From NCBI GenBank assembly GCA_034005165.1, contig JAVEVE010000002.1, positions 62,001 through 126,000 of the forward strand: 64,000 bases of DNA. Reading direction: 5' to 3'. Shown here one piece after another: positions 52,146 to 62,300 of this stretch (the first letter of the stretch is position 1; the number at the start of each line of letters is the position of its first letter). The notes below the pieces were generated by a model. It was not told where the DNA came from. It made no database searches and saw only the letters and a list, made by a program, of their open reading frames with translations. The position numbers were made by a program, and so were the translations under genes. This DNA comes from UBA1573 sp034005165 (lineage in GTDB: Bacteria; Pseudomonadota; Alphaproteobacteria; Micavibrionales; Micavibrionaceae).

Positions 52146-54257
52146 ATGGACAGCTATGCGATCCCCCTCCCTGAATTGCGCCCTGGATTGAGGCTTCTGT
52201 CGGGCGAAACTGATCTTGAAAACGGAGAGCCAACAGGAACACTGCATGATCCTGTGTCAAATATATATATCAAATTGTCATGGCTTGAGTGTGAATGTAT
52301 TGCACGTTATGCGGTATGCCAGTCAGTCGGAGAGTTGATCCAGAAGGTCAATAAAGAGAGCAGTCTGAATATTGATGCATCTGATGTCGCGGATTTGATA
52401 AAATTTTTATCCGGTCACAACCTCCTGAAAACATCGGTTTCCAGTAAGGCTAGGCAAAATAAAAAATCGCGCTTTTATCAAAAGATCATTCACAACTATC
52501 TGTACTTCACTATTCCTTTGTTTTACCCGCAAAAATTTCTGGATCGTACTCTTGGGTATGTCGAGCCACTTCTGTCTTCTGCCGTGACAAAATTCATGCT
52601 CGGATTATTTATTCTGCTATCTATTATGACGGTCGGACGGTTGGACGAGTTTTTGAGGCCGATGCGCGATATGGCCTCACCGGAATCTCTTGGTATGATA
52701 GGGATTGTTTTTGCGTTCGTAAAATTTGTGCACGAATGGGCGCATGCCTACACAGCCACAAAGTATAAAGTTTCTGTCCCGCATATGGGTGTTGCTTTTA
52801 TTGTCCTCTATCCTGTTTTGTATACCGAAACAACGGATGCGTGGCGACTGAAAGACAAATCAAAAAGGCTGAAAATTGCTATGGCAGGAATAAGGGCTGA
52901 GATATTTCTAGCGACATTCTTCTTGCTCTTCTGGCACATGGCGCCAGTCGGGGGCATGGTGCAGACTTTATCTTTCTATGTCGTTGCTGTTTCTCTGGTT
53001 TCGTCTTTGATGGTCAATCTGAACCCACTCATGCGCTTCGATGGCTATTATATCCTCTCGGACTTGATGAGGATAGAAAACATGCAAACAAGGGCTTGTG
53101 ATTTTGCCCGCTACGCCATCAGGAAAACATTATTCGCCTTAAATGATCCTTTGCCGGAAAGTGTCACGCCAGAAAGAAGGAATTTCCTGACGATTTTTGG
53201 TTTATCGTTATTGATCTATCGCTTTTTTTTATTTTCGGGGATCGCTGTTCTTGTTTTTCATGTTGTGTTTCAGCCGCTCGGCGCTGTTCTGGCATTCATA
53301 GAAGTCTGGTTCTTTCTTGCCAGGCCAATTTTATCAGAGTGTAAAATATGGGGTGCCAGAAAAACAGAAATCATGACAGCTCTCCGCACAAAGATAGCTT
53401 TGGCCTGTGTTGCAACGGTATGTTTGCTGTTAATTCTACCGGTGTCCGGAAGTGTAACAACGTCTGCGGTATCGGAACAAAAGAATTTCTGGCAGGCTTT
53501 CTCACCGACCAGATCGGCTCAAATTGTATCGCTTTCTGTGAAGAACGGGCAACAAGTCAAACAGGGAGAAATTTTAGCTGTCTTGCAATCCGATGAAATT
53601 AAAAACGATTTGGCGTTAGCCGAAAACAAGCTCGAAGGGCTACAGAATCGTAAGCGTGCGGAATTGACCGATAGGGATGATGGATCAGTTGCCGATATTG
53701 ATGGGCAAATCAAAATGGTGATATCGGAAATTGAACATCTGAAAATCCGGCAGGAGCAACTTATCGTGAAAGCGCCGTTCGATGGAACTATCAGGGATAT
53801 TGAGGACGGATTGAAACAAGGCCGCACCATATCCGATAAGAATATTCTCTTTATATTGGTATCAGGTTTGGAGAAAACCTATACAGCCTTTGTTCCGGAA
53901 ACGGAAATTGCCAGAATAACTGTTGGATCCCATGCGGTTTTTATTCCAAATTATTTGCCGATGGTTTCTGTTCCTGTTGTTGTTGCTGAGATCGAAAAAA
54001 TAGCACCGGATAAAATCACCAAGTCGGAACTTCTGCATGAATATTCCGGGACAAGATCAGAAAAGGAGGCCATCATTCCCAGACAAAGCCTTTTTAAAGT
54101 CAATTTCTCTGCTCCGACTACGCATAATGGGAAATTATCCGGATTTTCCGGAAGGGAAAAGGGAATAATCAGGATTGATGCCTCGCGTCGGAGTCCGGCT
54201 GCACAAATATTCAGGTATTTTATCGGTCTGATAAGACGGGAAGCAAAATTGAATTAG
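52146..54257 (+). CDS. PqqD-like/M50 zinc metalloprotease/HlyD fusion
   Basis: 703 residues. Residues 1-95 form a PqqD-like winged-helix region (LRPGLRLLSGE, then HDPVSNIYIKLSWLE). Residues 140-420 are a polytopic site-2-protease-type M50 domain with HEWAH at 196-200 and NLNPLMRFDG at 291-300 (NxxPxxxxDG, third ligand Asp299), so the zinc site is intact. From about 430 a membrane-fusion/HlyD part follows (SLSVKNGQQVKQGEILAVLQ and VKAPFDGTIRDIEDG) with a helical hairpin between. No Walker A or ABC signature is present. The family is annotated as putative peptide zinc metalloprotease; its substrates are unknown. It ends 72 bases before the giant adhesin, its likely cargo. Confidence 0.88.
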   Translation: MDSYAIPLPELRPGLRLLSGETDLENGEPTGTLHDPVSNIYIKLSWLECECIARYAVCQSVGELIQKVNKESSLNIDASDVADLIKFLSGHNLLKTSVSSKARQNKKSRFYQKIIHNYLYFTIPLFYPQKFLDRTLGYVEPLLSSAVTKFMLGLFILLSIMTVGRLDEFLRPMRDMASPESLGMIGIVFAFVKFVHEWAHAYTATKYKVSVPHMGVAFIVLYPVLYTETTDAWRLKDKSKRLKIAMAGIRAEIFLATFFLLFWHMAPVGGMVQTLSFYVVAVSLVSSLMVNLNPLMRFDGYYILSDLMRIENMQTRACDFARYAIRKTLFALNDPLPESVTPERRNFLTIFGLSLLIYRFFLFSGIAVLVFHVVFQPLGAVLAFIEVWFFLARPILSECKIWGARKTEIMTALRTKIALACVATVCLLLILPVSGSVTTSAVSEQKNFWQAFSPTRSAQIVSLSVKNGQQVKQGEILAVLQSDEIKNDLALAENKLEGLQNRKRAELTDRDDGSVADIDGQIKMVISEIEHLKIRQEQLIVKAPFDGTIRDIEDGLKQGRTISDKNILFILVSGLEKTYTAFVPETEIARITVGSHAVFIPNYLPMVSVPVVVAEIEKIAPDKITKSELLHEYSGTRSEKEAIIPRQSLFKVNFSAPTTHNGKLSGFSGREKGIIRIDASRRSPAAQIFRYFIGLIRREAKLN

Positions 54258-54329
54258 ATAAAATGATTAACAAAAATTAACCTTTATTTGATAGAATTTT
54301 AAAACAGAAAGAGTGGTTCCGGAATCGTT

Positions 54330-57300
54330 ATGAGTGGGGTGAAGCCTGAAAAGAGAAAGCTCGGAGGCATGGCGCTGGAAAAGCGCCTGATGCTGGATGC
54401 GTCTTTGCCCATTCTAGCCGGTCAAGTGTTATGGCTGGATGCTGCCGATGCCACCACCATTCTTGATGCCGATGGGGATAATGCCGATACAGGAACCGGC
54501 GGAAATAACGATGGGTTCTCGGGAACGGTTGCCACATGGTTAGACAAGAGTTCCAAAAATTTTGATGTCACAGCCACTGGGGCAGCCACTCCCCAATATG
54601 GAGTTGATACAAAGAATGGATTGGATGTCCTGACTTTTGACGGGATAGATGACCGTATGGCAAATATGAGTGCAGTCGTATCCGGATCCGCTTATACAAC
54701 TTTTCTTGTTTATACACGAACCTCAGTGGGGGGGCGCGAATCCGTCTTCGAAATGGGAGAAAACCCCAACCGGAATGCTTTGTTCATAGGTGAAGTCGGA
54801 AGCAGGTATGGATATTATATGAACGGCTCGTTCTATAATTCTGCATCAAATTATACACCCGGAAAATATGATCTGGCATCGATTGTTCAGGCAGGAACAA
54901 TCGCTGTGATTGATATGGATAGTACAAACGAAATTCTGGTGAGTACATCGTCCAGAACCACGACAACAGGATTATTTGTCGGGGATGATTCAACGAGCGG
55001 TGATTTTCTTGAAGGACAGATAGCTGAAATTATTGTCTACGATAGAACACTTAATGCTTTGGAAGTCCACGATGTCGAAAACTATCTGGCCTCAAAATGG
55101 GGATTAACAATCCCGAATAATAACCCGACAATTTCAACCAACACAGGATCAACTATTGATGAGGCCAGCAATGGCCATATCAGCAATCTGTCTGCATCGG
55201 ACTCAGATAACTCAGCGGCAAATCTGCTATACACGATTACAGATATCCCTGATTACGGCTATCTGTATAACAGTAACACATCCCAGATTCTGGGGGTAAA
55301 TGATACATTCACGCAAGGGGATATCAATAGCGGATATATTGATTATTACAACACAACAATCAATCAGCTGACAGATAGTTTTGATTTTTCTGTAAGTGAC
55401 TATTACGAAATCCCGGCTACCGGAACGCACTCTATTTCAATCACCCCGCAAAATGAGGCTCCGAGCATTAGTGGATGGACGCAAGTTTCTTCTGAGAATT
55501 TTGAAGGCGGGGCAACAGGATGGAGTGATAATACAACCACCACGGGCGGTCCGATTTTAACCGAATTTCTCGGACGCCATGCATTGGAAGGTGGCGCCCA
55601 AAACACCTATAAAACATACACACTTTCCGGCACCCAAGACTATGCAGTTATTTCCTTTGATATGTACGAGATTGATAGCTGGGACGGGGAGAGCTTTTAC
55701 ATTTATGTAGATGATATCCCTGTTTATACGGCTGCGTTGACGCAAGGGACATTCAACTCCCCCGCCGATGGCAACAGTGGCGCAGTATCATGGGCTGTTC
55801 AGGAAACAACTCCGTTTAATGCCAATTTCGTTTTCGGTTCCTGGACGGACCAGACATACCATTTTGTCTTGACTGTTCAGACAACGGCAGCCAGCATAAA
55901 GCTGGGATTTAGCTCAACTCTCAATCAAGTCATTGCAGATGAAGCCTGGGGAGTTGATAATATTATAGTATCAGAGGTCGGCGGAGCAGGTATTCCGGGA
56001 AATTTCCAAGTATCTGAAAAGTCTACAAACGGGGATGTCGTTGGAACAATTTCTGCCACCGATCCGAATGCCGGAGATGTTCTCAGCTATAGTATATCCG
56101 GAGGAACAGGGGTCGGCGTCTTCACAATCAATCCCACAACAGGCGTGATTACGGTGTCCAATGCTGCAATGTTGGATTATGAAACGACAACTTCCTATAC
56201 ACTGGATATAACAGTTACAGATGACGGAACTCCCCCCAAAAGTGATACGCAAACGGTCACAATTGATGTTCTGGACATTCCTGAGAATACAGCGCCTGTC
56301 GTCACGGGATTTGGTCCTGTATCCGTAAATGAAGGCACGTCTCCTGGATTGGTGATGGGAACTGTGACCTCAACCGATGCAGAATCAAATACAGTAACAT
56401 ATAGTATTACGGCCGGTAACACAGGCGGGATGTTCTCAATCAATAGTGCAACAGGTATCATTACGCTGAATGGAACACCTGACTTTGAAACAATAGGCAG
56501 CTATACCTTGACGGTCCGCGGGACAGATAACGGTTTCGGAAATCTATCAGGCACAACTAATATCACAATCAATATAAATGATCTGAACGAAGCGCCTGTC
56601 ATTAAAGGATGGACATTAGTGTCCTCGGAAAATTTCGAAGGGGGCGCAACAGGGTGGAGCGACAATACAACCACCGTTGGCAATGCCTACACAACACAAT
56701 ATTTGGGCCGTCACGCACAAGAGGCAGGTGTTCAGAATACCTTCAAGACGTATACACTATCTGGCTCACAGGATTATGCAGTTATTGCACTGGATATGTA
56801 CGAGTTTGATAGCTGGGACAGTGAAAACTTTATCATTTATATTAACGATATTGCTGTCTACGCATCGGCCTTGAGTAGCACAATATATGATATGCCCGCT
56901 GACGGAACGAGTGGCGGAATGTCATGGACAGTTCAAGAATTGACACAGTTCAACACCAACTTTGTACATGCGTCAAATAACGATCAGGCATACCGGATAA
57001 CCCTGACAGTGCCGACAACATCGACATCCCTTAAAGTCGGATTTAGCTCGACATTGGATGAGGCAATCACCAATGAAGCATGGGGTGTGGATAATCTGGT
57101 TATCCACGAAGTCGGGGGAAACGGGACACCGGGAAGTTTTGAAGTCTCCGAACTGTCTGCCAATGGGGACGTGGTTGGAACAATTTACGGTGTAGATGTG
57201 GATGCTGGGGATACTCTGACTTATAGCATTACAGGTGGGGCGGGTGTTGGTATCTTTACAATCAATTCTGCAACGGGTGTTATTACAGTATCAAATGCCG

Positions 57301-59315
57301 CGGCACTGAATTACGAGGCGACAACATCCTATACACTCGATATCCGCGTTCAGGATAGTGGAGGTCTAACAGATAGTGTCTCCGCCACGGTAAGGGTTCT
57401 GGATGCAAAAGAAAACACTGCACCGCTTGTCTCCGGATTTGGAACAATTTCTGTAGATGAAAATACGGCAAGTGGATCTGTTGTCGGAACAATTACGTCA
57501 ACGGATGCCGAAGCCAATACGGTGACCTATAGTATTATCAGTGGCAACACAACCAATATGTTCTCGATCAATAGCGCAACAGGAGTAATTACTCTTCTGG
57601 GCGTCCCTGATTTCGAGAATGTAGCAACATATACAATGACAATTCGTGGAACAGACAACGGGTTCGGATTATTATCCAGTACAACAACGGTTACAATCAA
57701 TATTAACGACCTGAACGAGGCTCCGGCCCTTGATCCTGTAAGTGCGGTTTTGGCAACCAATCCGAATTTGCGATACAGTGCTGCTACCGGAAACTTTTAT
57801 ATGCTCTCTGCCGCAGCGACGAACTATGCAGCAGCAAATGCCGCTGCTACATCATCCATGCTGTTGGGGCAAGCGGGATATCTGGCAAGTGTAACATCTG
57901 CTGCCGAAAATGCATTTTTAGCCGGGATAATTGGCTCGAATACCTTTATCGGTGGGTCTGATGCTGCTGTAGAAGGTGATTGGCGCTGGACAGGCGGCCC
58001 GGAAAATGGAGATTTGTTCTGGCAGGGTACAGGTACCGGAAGCGCACAAAACGGGTATTATACAAACTGGAATGGTGGGGAGCCAAACAATTCAGGTAAT
58101 GAGGATGTGATCCAGATGCTTGTTACAGGTCGCTGGAATGATATATCCGCGTCATCAAGTGCCAGATATTTAATTGAATGGGACGGATCAGCTGTTCTGG
58201 CTTCTATCAATAACGATATTTATTCGTTAGCAGAAAATTCCCCACTAAACTCGTCTATCGGATTTGTAACGGCCATAGATCCTGACGCCGGAGATATAAT
58301 GACCTATTCAATTGTAGGGGGAACAGGAGCATCAAACTTTGCCGTCAATGCATCAACAGGAGAAATTACTCTAACCAATGTTGCCGCAGCAAATTTCGAG
58401 CTTCATAGTTCCTATACATTAGATATTCTTGTTTCGGATATTGGTGGATTAACAGATACAAGAACAATCACGATCAATATCCTCGATCAGAATGATACGC
58501 CAACGGATATTCATTTGACGAACAATCACTTGAAAGAAAACTCTGATATCGGAAAAATCATTGGACAATTCTCCAGTGTAGATGAAGATGTTGCAGACGC
58601 ACATACCTATACGCTCATATCAAACCCTGGAAACAAGTTCTCGATTGTCGGAACGGACTTGATCCTGACCGATGAAATTGACTATGAGGCCGTACAAAAA
58701 ATTACACTGGTCGTCAGAACGGATGACGGAAACGGTGGAACATATGACAAGGTCATCAATATTATCATAGATGATGAGCAAGATACGTTTGTCCCGCGAA
58801 CCCCTGATCTTCCGAAAATTTCTGATACCCACGCCACAGGCAGTCAAACAGACACATTCGGAAAAGGAACAAGATCCATCATTGTCGATACGGTAAATGG
58901 CGGGGAAATAGGGCAGCAAGGTTCTTTCTACGGGCTGGAAAAGGCATTCCAGATTATCAGGGAAAATACAACATTCCGTATCAAGGAATGGCTGAATCTT
59001 GGGCATCAAAAAGGTCAGGAAGATCTATCGGAATTTTCAGATCAGAATCCGCAGTATAAAGAGATGCAATCTATAAAAGAAACAGAAGACATTGGCTTTG
59101 ACGCCAGATATACAAATATCCGGAATGCCCTTGAAGCTATGGAGAGATTTGCAGATACGCAAGAGACACTCCCTGATGACACGCCTGTCAGCGAGGCGTT
59201 TCCTATCCTTCCTGATGAATCGGCATATCGTTTCATGGACAAGGAGTTTGTTGATGTCATGACTTATCATGAACAAAAGCAGGAGCGCCTGCGCAAGGCT
59301 CTCCTGAATAGTTAA
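54330..59315 (+). CDS. Giant cadherin/LamG/C-type lectin adhesin with LEPR-XLL-like N-terminus
   Basis: 1661 residues. No Sec signal peptide; residues 15-25 (ALEKRLMLDAS) resemble the LEPR-XLL motif at the start of many large secreted repeat proteins. Residues 30-265 look like a LamG/concanavalin domain (ending VENYLASKWGL); 270-375 a CSPG/cadherin-3-type repeat (FTQGDINSG); 380-757 and 758-1132 are two copies of one 375-378-residue module made of a jelly-roll-like domain (FEGGATGWSDN) and two cadherin-like repeats; about 1145-1285 is a C-type lectin domain with GGEPNN and GRWND; 1286-1490 are further cadherin repeats; the last 170 residues are helical, ending QERLRKALLNS. No RTX nonapeptide repeats are seen. 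Predicted surface or extracellular adhesin exported by the preceding operon. Confidence 0.85.
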   Translation: MSGVKPEKRKLGGMALEKRLMLDASLPILAGQVLWLDAADATTILDADGDNADTGTGGNNDGFSGTVATWLDKSSKNFDVTATGAATPQYGVDTKNGLDVLTFDGIDDRMANMSAVVSGSAYTTFLVYTRTSVGGRESVFEMGENPNRNALFIGEVGSRYGYYMNGSFYNSASNYTPGKYDLASIVQAGTIAVIDMDSTNEILVSTSSRTTTTGLFVGDDSTSGDFLEGQIAEIIVYDRTLNALEVHDVENYLASKWGLTIPNNNPTISTNTGSTIDEASNGHISNLSASDSDNSAANLLYTITDIPDYGYLYNSNTSQILGVNDTFTQGDINSGYIDYYNTTINQLTDSFDFSVSDYYEIPATGTHSISITPQNEAPSISGWTQVSSENFEGGATGWSDNTTTTGGPILTEFLGRHALEGGAQNTYKTYTLSGTQDYAVISFDMYEIDSWDGESFYIYVDDIPVYTAALTQGTFNSPADGNSGAVSWAVQETTPFNANFVFGSWTDQTYHFVLTVQTTAASIKLGFSSTLNQVIADEAWGVDNIIVSEVGGAGIPGNFQVSEKSTNGDVVGTISATDPNAGDVLSYSISGGTGVGVFTINPTTGVITVSNAAMLDYETTTSYTLDITVTDDGTPPKSDTQTVTIDVLDIPENTAPVVTGFGPVSVNEGTSPGLVMGTVTSTDAESNTVTYSITAGNTGGMFSINSATGIITLNGTPDFETIGSYTLTVRGTDNGFGNLSGTTNITININDLNEAPVIKGWTLVSSENFEGGATGWSDNTTTVGNAYTTQYLGRHAQEAGVQNTFKTYTLSGSQDYAVIALDMYEFDSWDSENFIIYINDIAVYASALSSTIYDMPADGTSGGMSWTVQELTQFNTNFVHASNNDQAYRITLTVPTTSTSLKVGFSSTLDEAITNEAWGVDNLVIHEVGGNGTPGSFEVSELSANGDVVGTIYGVDVDAGDTLTYSITGGAGVGIFTINSATGVITVSNAAALNYEATTSYTLDIRVQDSGGLTDSVSATVRVLDAKENTAPLVSGFGTISVDENTASGSVVGTITSTDAEANTVTYSIISGNTTNMFSINSATGVITLLGVPDFENVATYTMTIRGTDNGFGLLSSTTTVTININDLNEAPALDPVSAVLATNPNLRYSAATGNFYMLSAAATNYAAANAAATSSMLLGQAGYLASVTSAAENAFLAGIIGSNTFIGGSDAAVEGDWRWTGGPENGDLFWQGTGTGSAQNGYYTNWNGGEPNNSGNEDVIQMLVTGRWNDISASSSARYLIEWDGSAVLASINNDIYSLAENSPLNSSIGFVTAIDPDAGDIMTYSIVGGTGASNFAVNASTGEITLTNVAAANFELHSSYTLDILVSDIGGLTDTRTITINILDQNDTPTDIHLTNNHLKENSDIGKIIGQFSSVDEDVADAHTYTLISNPGNKFSIVGTDLILTDEIDYEAVQKITLVVRTDDGNGGTYDKVINIIIDDEQDTFVPRTPDLPKISDTHATGSQTDTFGKGTRSIIVDTVNGGEIGQQGSFYGLEKAFQIIRENTTFRIKEWLNLGHQKGQEDLSEFSDQNPQYKEMQSIKETEDIGFDARYTNIRNALEAMERFADTQETLPDDTPVSEAFPILPDESAYRFMDKEFVDVMTYHEQKQERLRKALLNS
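55467..57725 (+). repeat. Two-copy 1.13-kb coding tandem duplication in the adhesin gene
   Basis: Copy 1 runs 55467-56600 and copy 2 56601-57725. Matching landmarks: GWTQVSSENFEGGATGW versus GWTLVSSENFEGGATGW, AWGVDNIIVSEVGG versus AWGVDNLVIHEVGG, and the same two cadherin-like repeats with NDLNEAP at the end of both. The copies have diverged at many positions, so the duplication is not very recent. Confidence 0.9.
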
Positions 59316-59319
59316 TCAT

Positions 59320-62300
59320 CTACTTCACTGCAATCAAAGATTCTGCCAACTCTTTAACAGCTGTATAATCGGTCTTGCCTGTGCCAAGAACCGGAATTTT
59401 GCCAACTGTCAAAACAGTTGCAGGAACGGCCAGGGCAGGGATACCGTTAGAAGATGCATAGCTTGATATGTGACTACGTGTTGCTCCGTCCTGCGTTGTC
59501 AGTAAGACAAGTTGTTCACCTTTCTTCGAGTCCGGCACGGCAACAACAGCCGACATGTGGTCTGGCCACAGGGCAGAAGCCATCGTCTCTACAACACTTA
59601 ACGACACCATTTCCCCTGCAATCTTGGCAAATCGTTTTGCACGACCCAGAATGCGGATAAAACCTTCCGCATCAACGCAGACAATATCCCCTGTATCATG
59701 CCAGCCTCCCTCAGGAGGTTGAAGGATGCCAGGCTTGTCATCCTTGTAATATCCGAGCATAACGTTCGGGCCTTGGACAAAAAGACGTCCGCCTTCATCT
59801 ACGCCCGGAACTTCTTCCAGATGCAAGGTCATGCCGGACAAAACGCGTCCGACGGTTCCATCCTTAGTATGCATCGGAGAATTAACAGCAATTACAGGGG
59901 ATGTTTCTGTGGCACCGTATCCTTCAAGAATCCGGACTCCGAACTTATCCATGTAAAGCTTGCGTGTGCTCTCTTTAACTTTTTCTGCGCCCGCAAAAAT
60001 ATAACGTACACCGTAGAAATCGTAAGGATTCGCCATTCGGGCATAGCCGTTAAGGAATGTATCTGTTCCGAACAGGATCGTGGCATTGGTTGCATAAACC
60101 AGTTCGGGAACAATACGAACATGCAGAGGGTTTGGATACAGGAATGTTTTGACGCCTGATAAAAGAGGAAGCAATGTTCCTCCTGTCATTCCGAAAGAGT
60201 GGAACATCGGCAAGCAGTTAAAGACAATATCCTGACGATTAAATGCTACACGGGATGAAAGCTGGGCAATATTGCTTAAAAGATTAGCGTGGGATAAGAC
60301 AACACCTTTTGGGGCGCCTTCGGACCCTGATGTAAATAAAACAACAGCAGGAGTATGAGGGTCTACCTCATCATGGCAAATGGAACAAAATGCATTGAGC
60401 TTATGAAGCAGTCCAATAGATTTGGATAAATCTTCCAGATAAATCACTTTGATCTGTTGCGACAAGGCATCAACTAACCCTTGCAACTTACCCATCTCGA
60501 CAAAGCGCCGTGATGTAAGAACCATACGGATATCACCTGTCACACACGCCGAGCATAAGGCTTGCGAACCCATCGTGAAATTGAGCATTGCTGGAACACG
60601 AAGGCCAGATTGAAGGGCAAAGAAAGAGACAACCGCCCCAAGGCTATTCGGTAACAACACCCCGACAGTTTCTGCCTTTCTGGTATGTTCATTCAAATAG
60701 GCTCCTAGAACTTTCGATTTTTTTATCAAATCGGCGTAGCGCATCGGCTTAAACTCGACATCTTCGGCACAGATAAAATCTTCGCCTTGAAGCATTTCGG
60801 CATTGAGCAAGGCTTCCCAAAGAGTCCGTTCCGTATCCGTACTTTGAAGCATCATATCTTCCAAGACATCATAAAGCTGACGGCTGGCAGCCATACGACG
60901 CGCACGGCCTTTCAAAGTCTCGTCAATTTTAAAGCTGAGCGGTTCCATAATTGTAATGGTGATTTTCGGAAAGCGTTTGAACGGGAGTTTATGGCGCAAA
61001 CGTGCAAACCCTGTATATTGCGCTCCGTCAATGCGGATAGGCAAAATCATAGCTTCTGCCTTATCGGCAATCAGACCCGGACCGTCATAGATTTTCATGA
61101 GGCTGCCTGTCGATGTTAGTCGCCCTTCAGGGAAAATGACCAGATGACGATCCTCTTCGACCTTGCGGATCATCGCTTTAATCGAATAAGGATTGGTAGG
61201 GTCAATAGGGAAAGCGTCAACCAGTTTCAGGAACGGGCGTACCCACCACCATTGGGAAACTTGCGTGTTAACGGCAAACATCGGGCGGCCCGGCAAGAAA
61301 GCAGCCAAAAGCGGCGGGTCAAGAAGGGACACATGGTTTCCGACAATCACGGCCCGCGGACCTGCCTTCTCAACATTCTCGATACCGCGTATCTCGACAC
61401 GGTATAAGAGTTTGAAAAGTCCTTGTAAAATTGTCTTGAACAGGTAATCGGGCAGCAAGCGGCAGATATAAACAGCAACAGCCAAATTAGCCAAAGCAAA
61501 GCCATAAAACAGTTCCGTGACAGACCATCCTGTCGCGATCAGTGCGCTGGCAACAACGGCAGAGACAACCATAAATAGGGAATCAACAATTGCACTACCG
61601 GCCATAACTTGGGCGCGGGTCTCTTCCGGTGTGCGGTCCTGAAGAATAGCCGCAAGCGGGACAACATAAAGGCCGCCAAACGCAGCAATCAATGTCACAT
61701 CCAGAATAAGGCGCCAGTGGGTCGGGTGCGACATGAACTCGGAAAAGCCCATCAAGGCACCATCCGGCAGTCGAGCAACATGTGCGGTTGCCCAGTACAG
61801 ATCCAGAGAGCCAACAGTCAGTCCAATTGCGGCAATAGGGACAAAAGCAGCAGTAACCGCACCGTGCAATAATCTGTTATTAAGTAGCCCGCCAAGGCCG
61901 ATGCCGACAGAGAACAAGACAGTGAAGAATGTCAATACAGTCTCTTCGGCTTGCAATGTGCCTTTCACATAGTTTGGAAACTGGGATAGAAATAAGCTTC
62001 CGACAAAAAAGAACCAGCCTTTTCCCAGCATGGTTAAAGTGATGTCTTTCCCTTGTGAAAAGCCGTATTTCAAAACCTGATATGTATCAGTTGCAATATT
62101 AGGATTGAATTTAATAGACGGATTTGCGGCGACGCACTGCGGAATAAAACGGCTGGCGCCATACCCGATAAGGGCTGTGATAACCATCAGGATACCAATC
62201 GGAAATTCGCCATGCTCTTGAGCCATAACAATTGTTCCGACAATTGTTCCCAAAAGAATAGCCAGGAATGTTCCTGTATTGAGAAGTGCGTTACCGCCGA

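Noticed and set aside
52146..54257. ABC transporter/peptidase (C39) fused to the secretion system
   Set aside because: No Walker A, ABC signature or C39 Cys/His motif; the conserved motifs are those of an M50 metalloprotease.
55467..57725. Repeats as possible CRISPR or mobile-element ends
   Set aside because: The repeats are long, in frame and code for adhesin modules.
54330..59315. Classical RTX type I substrate
   Set aside because: I looked for GGxGxDxxx nonapeptide repeats and found none; the C-terminus is a charged helical region.
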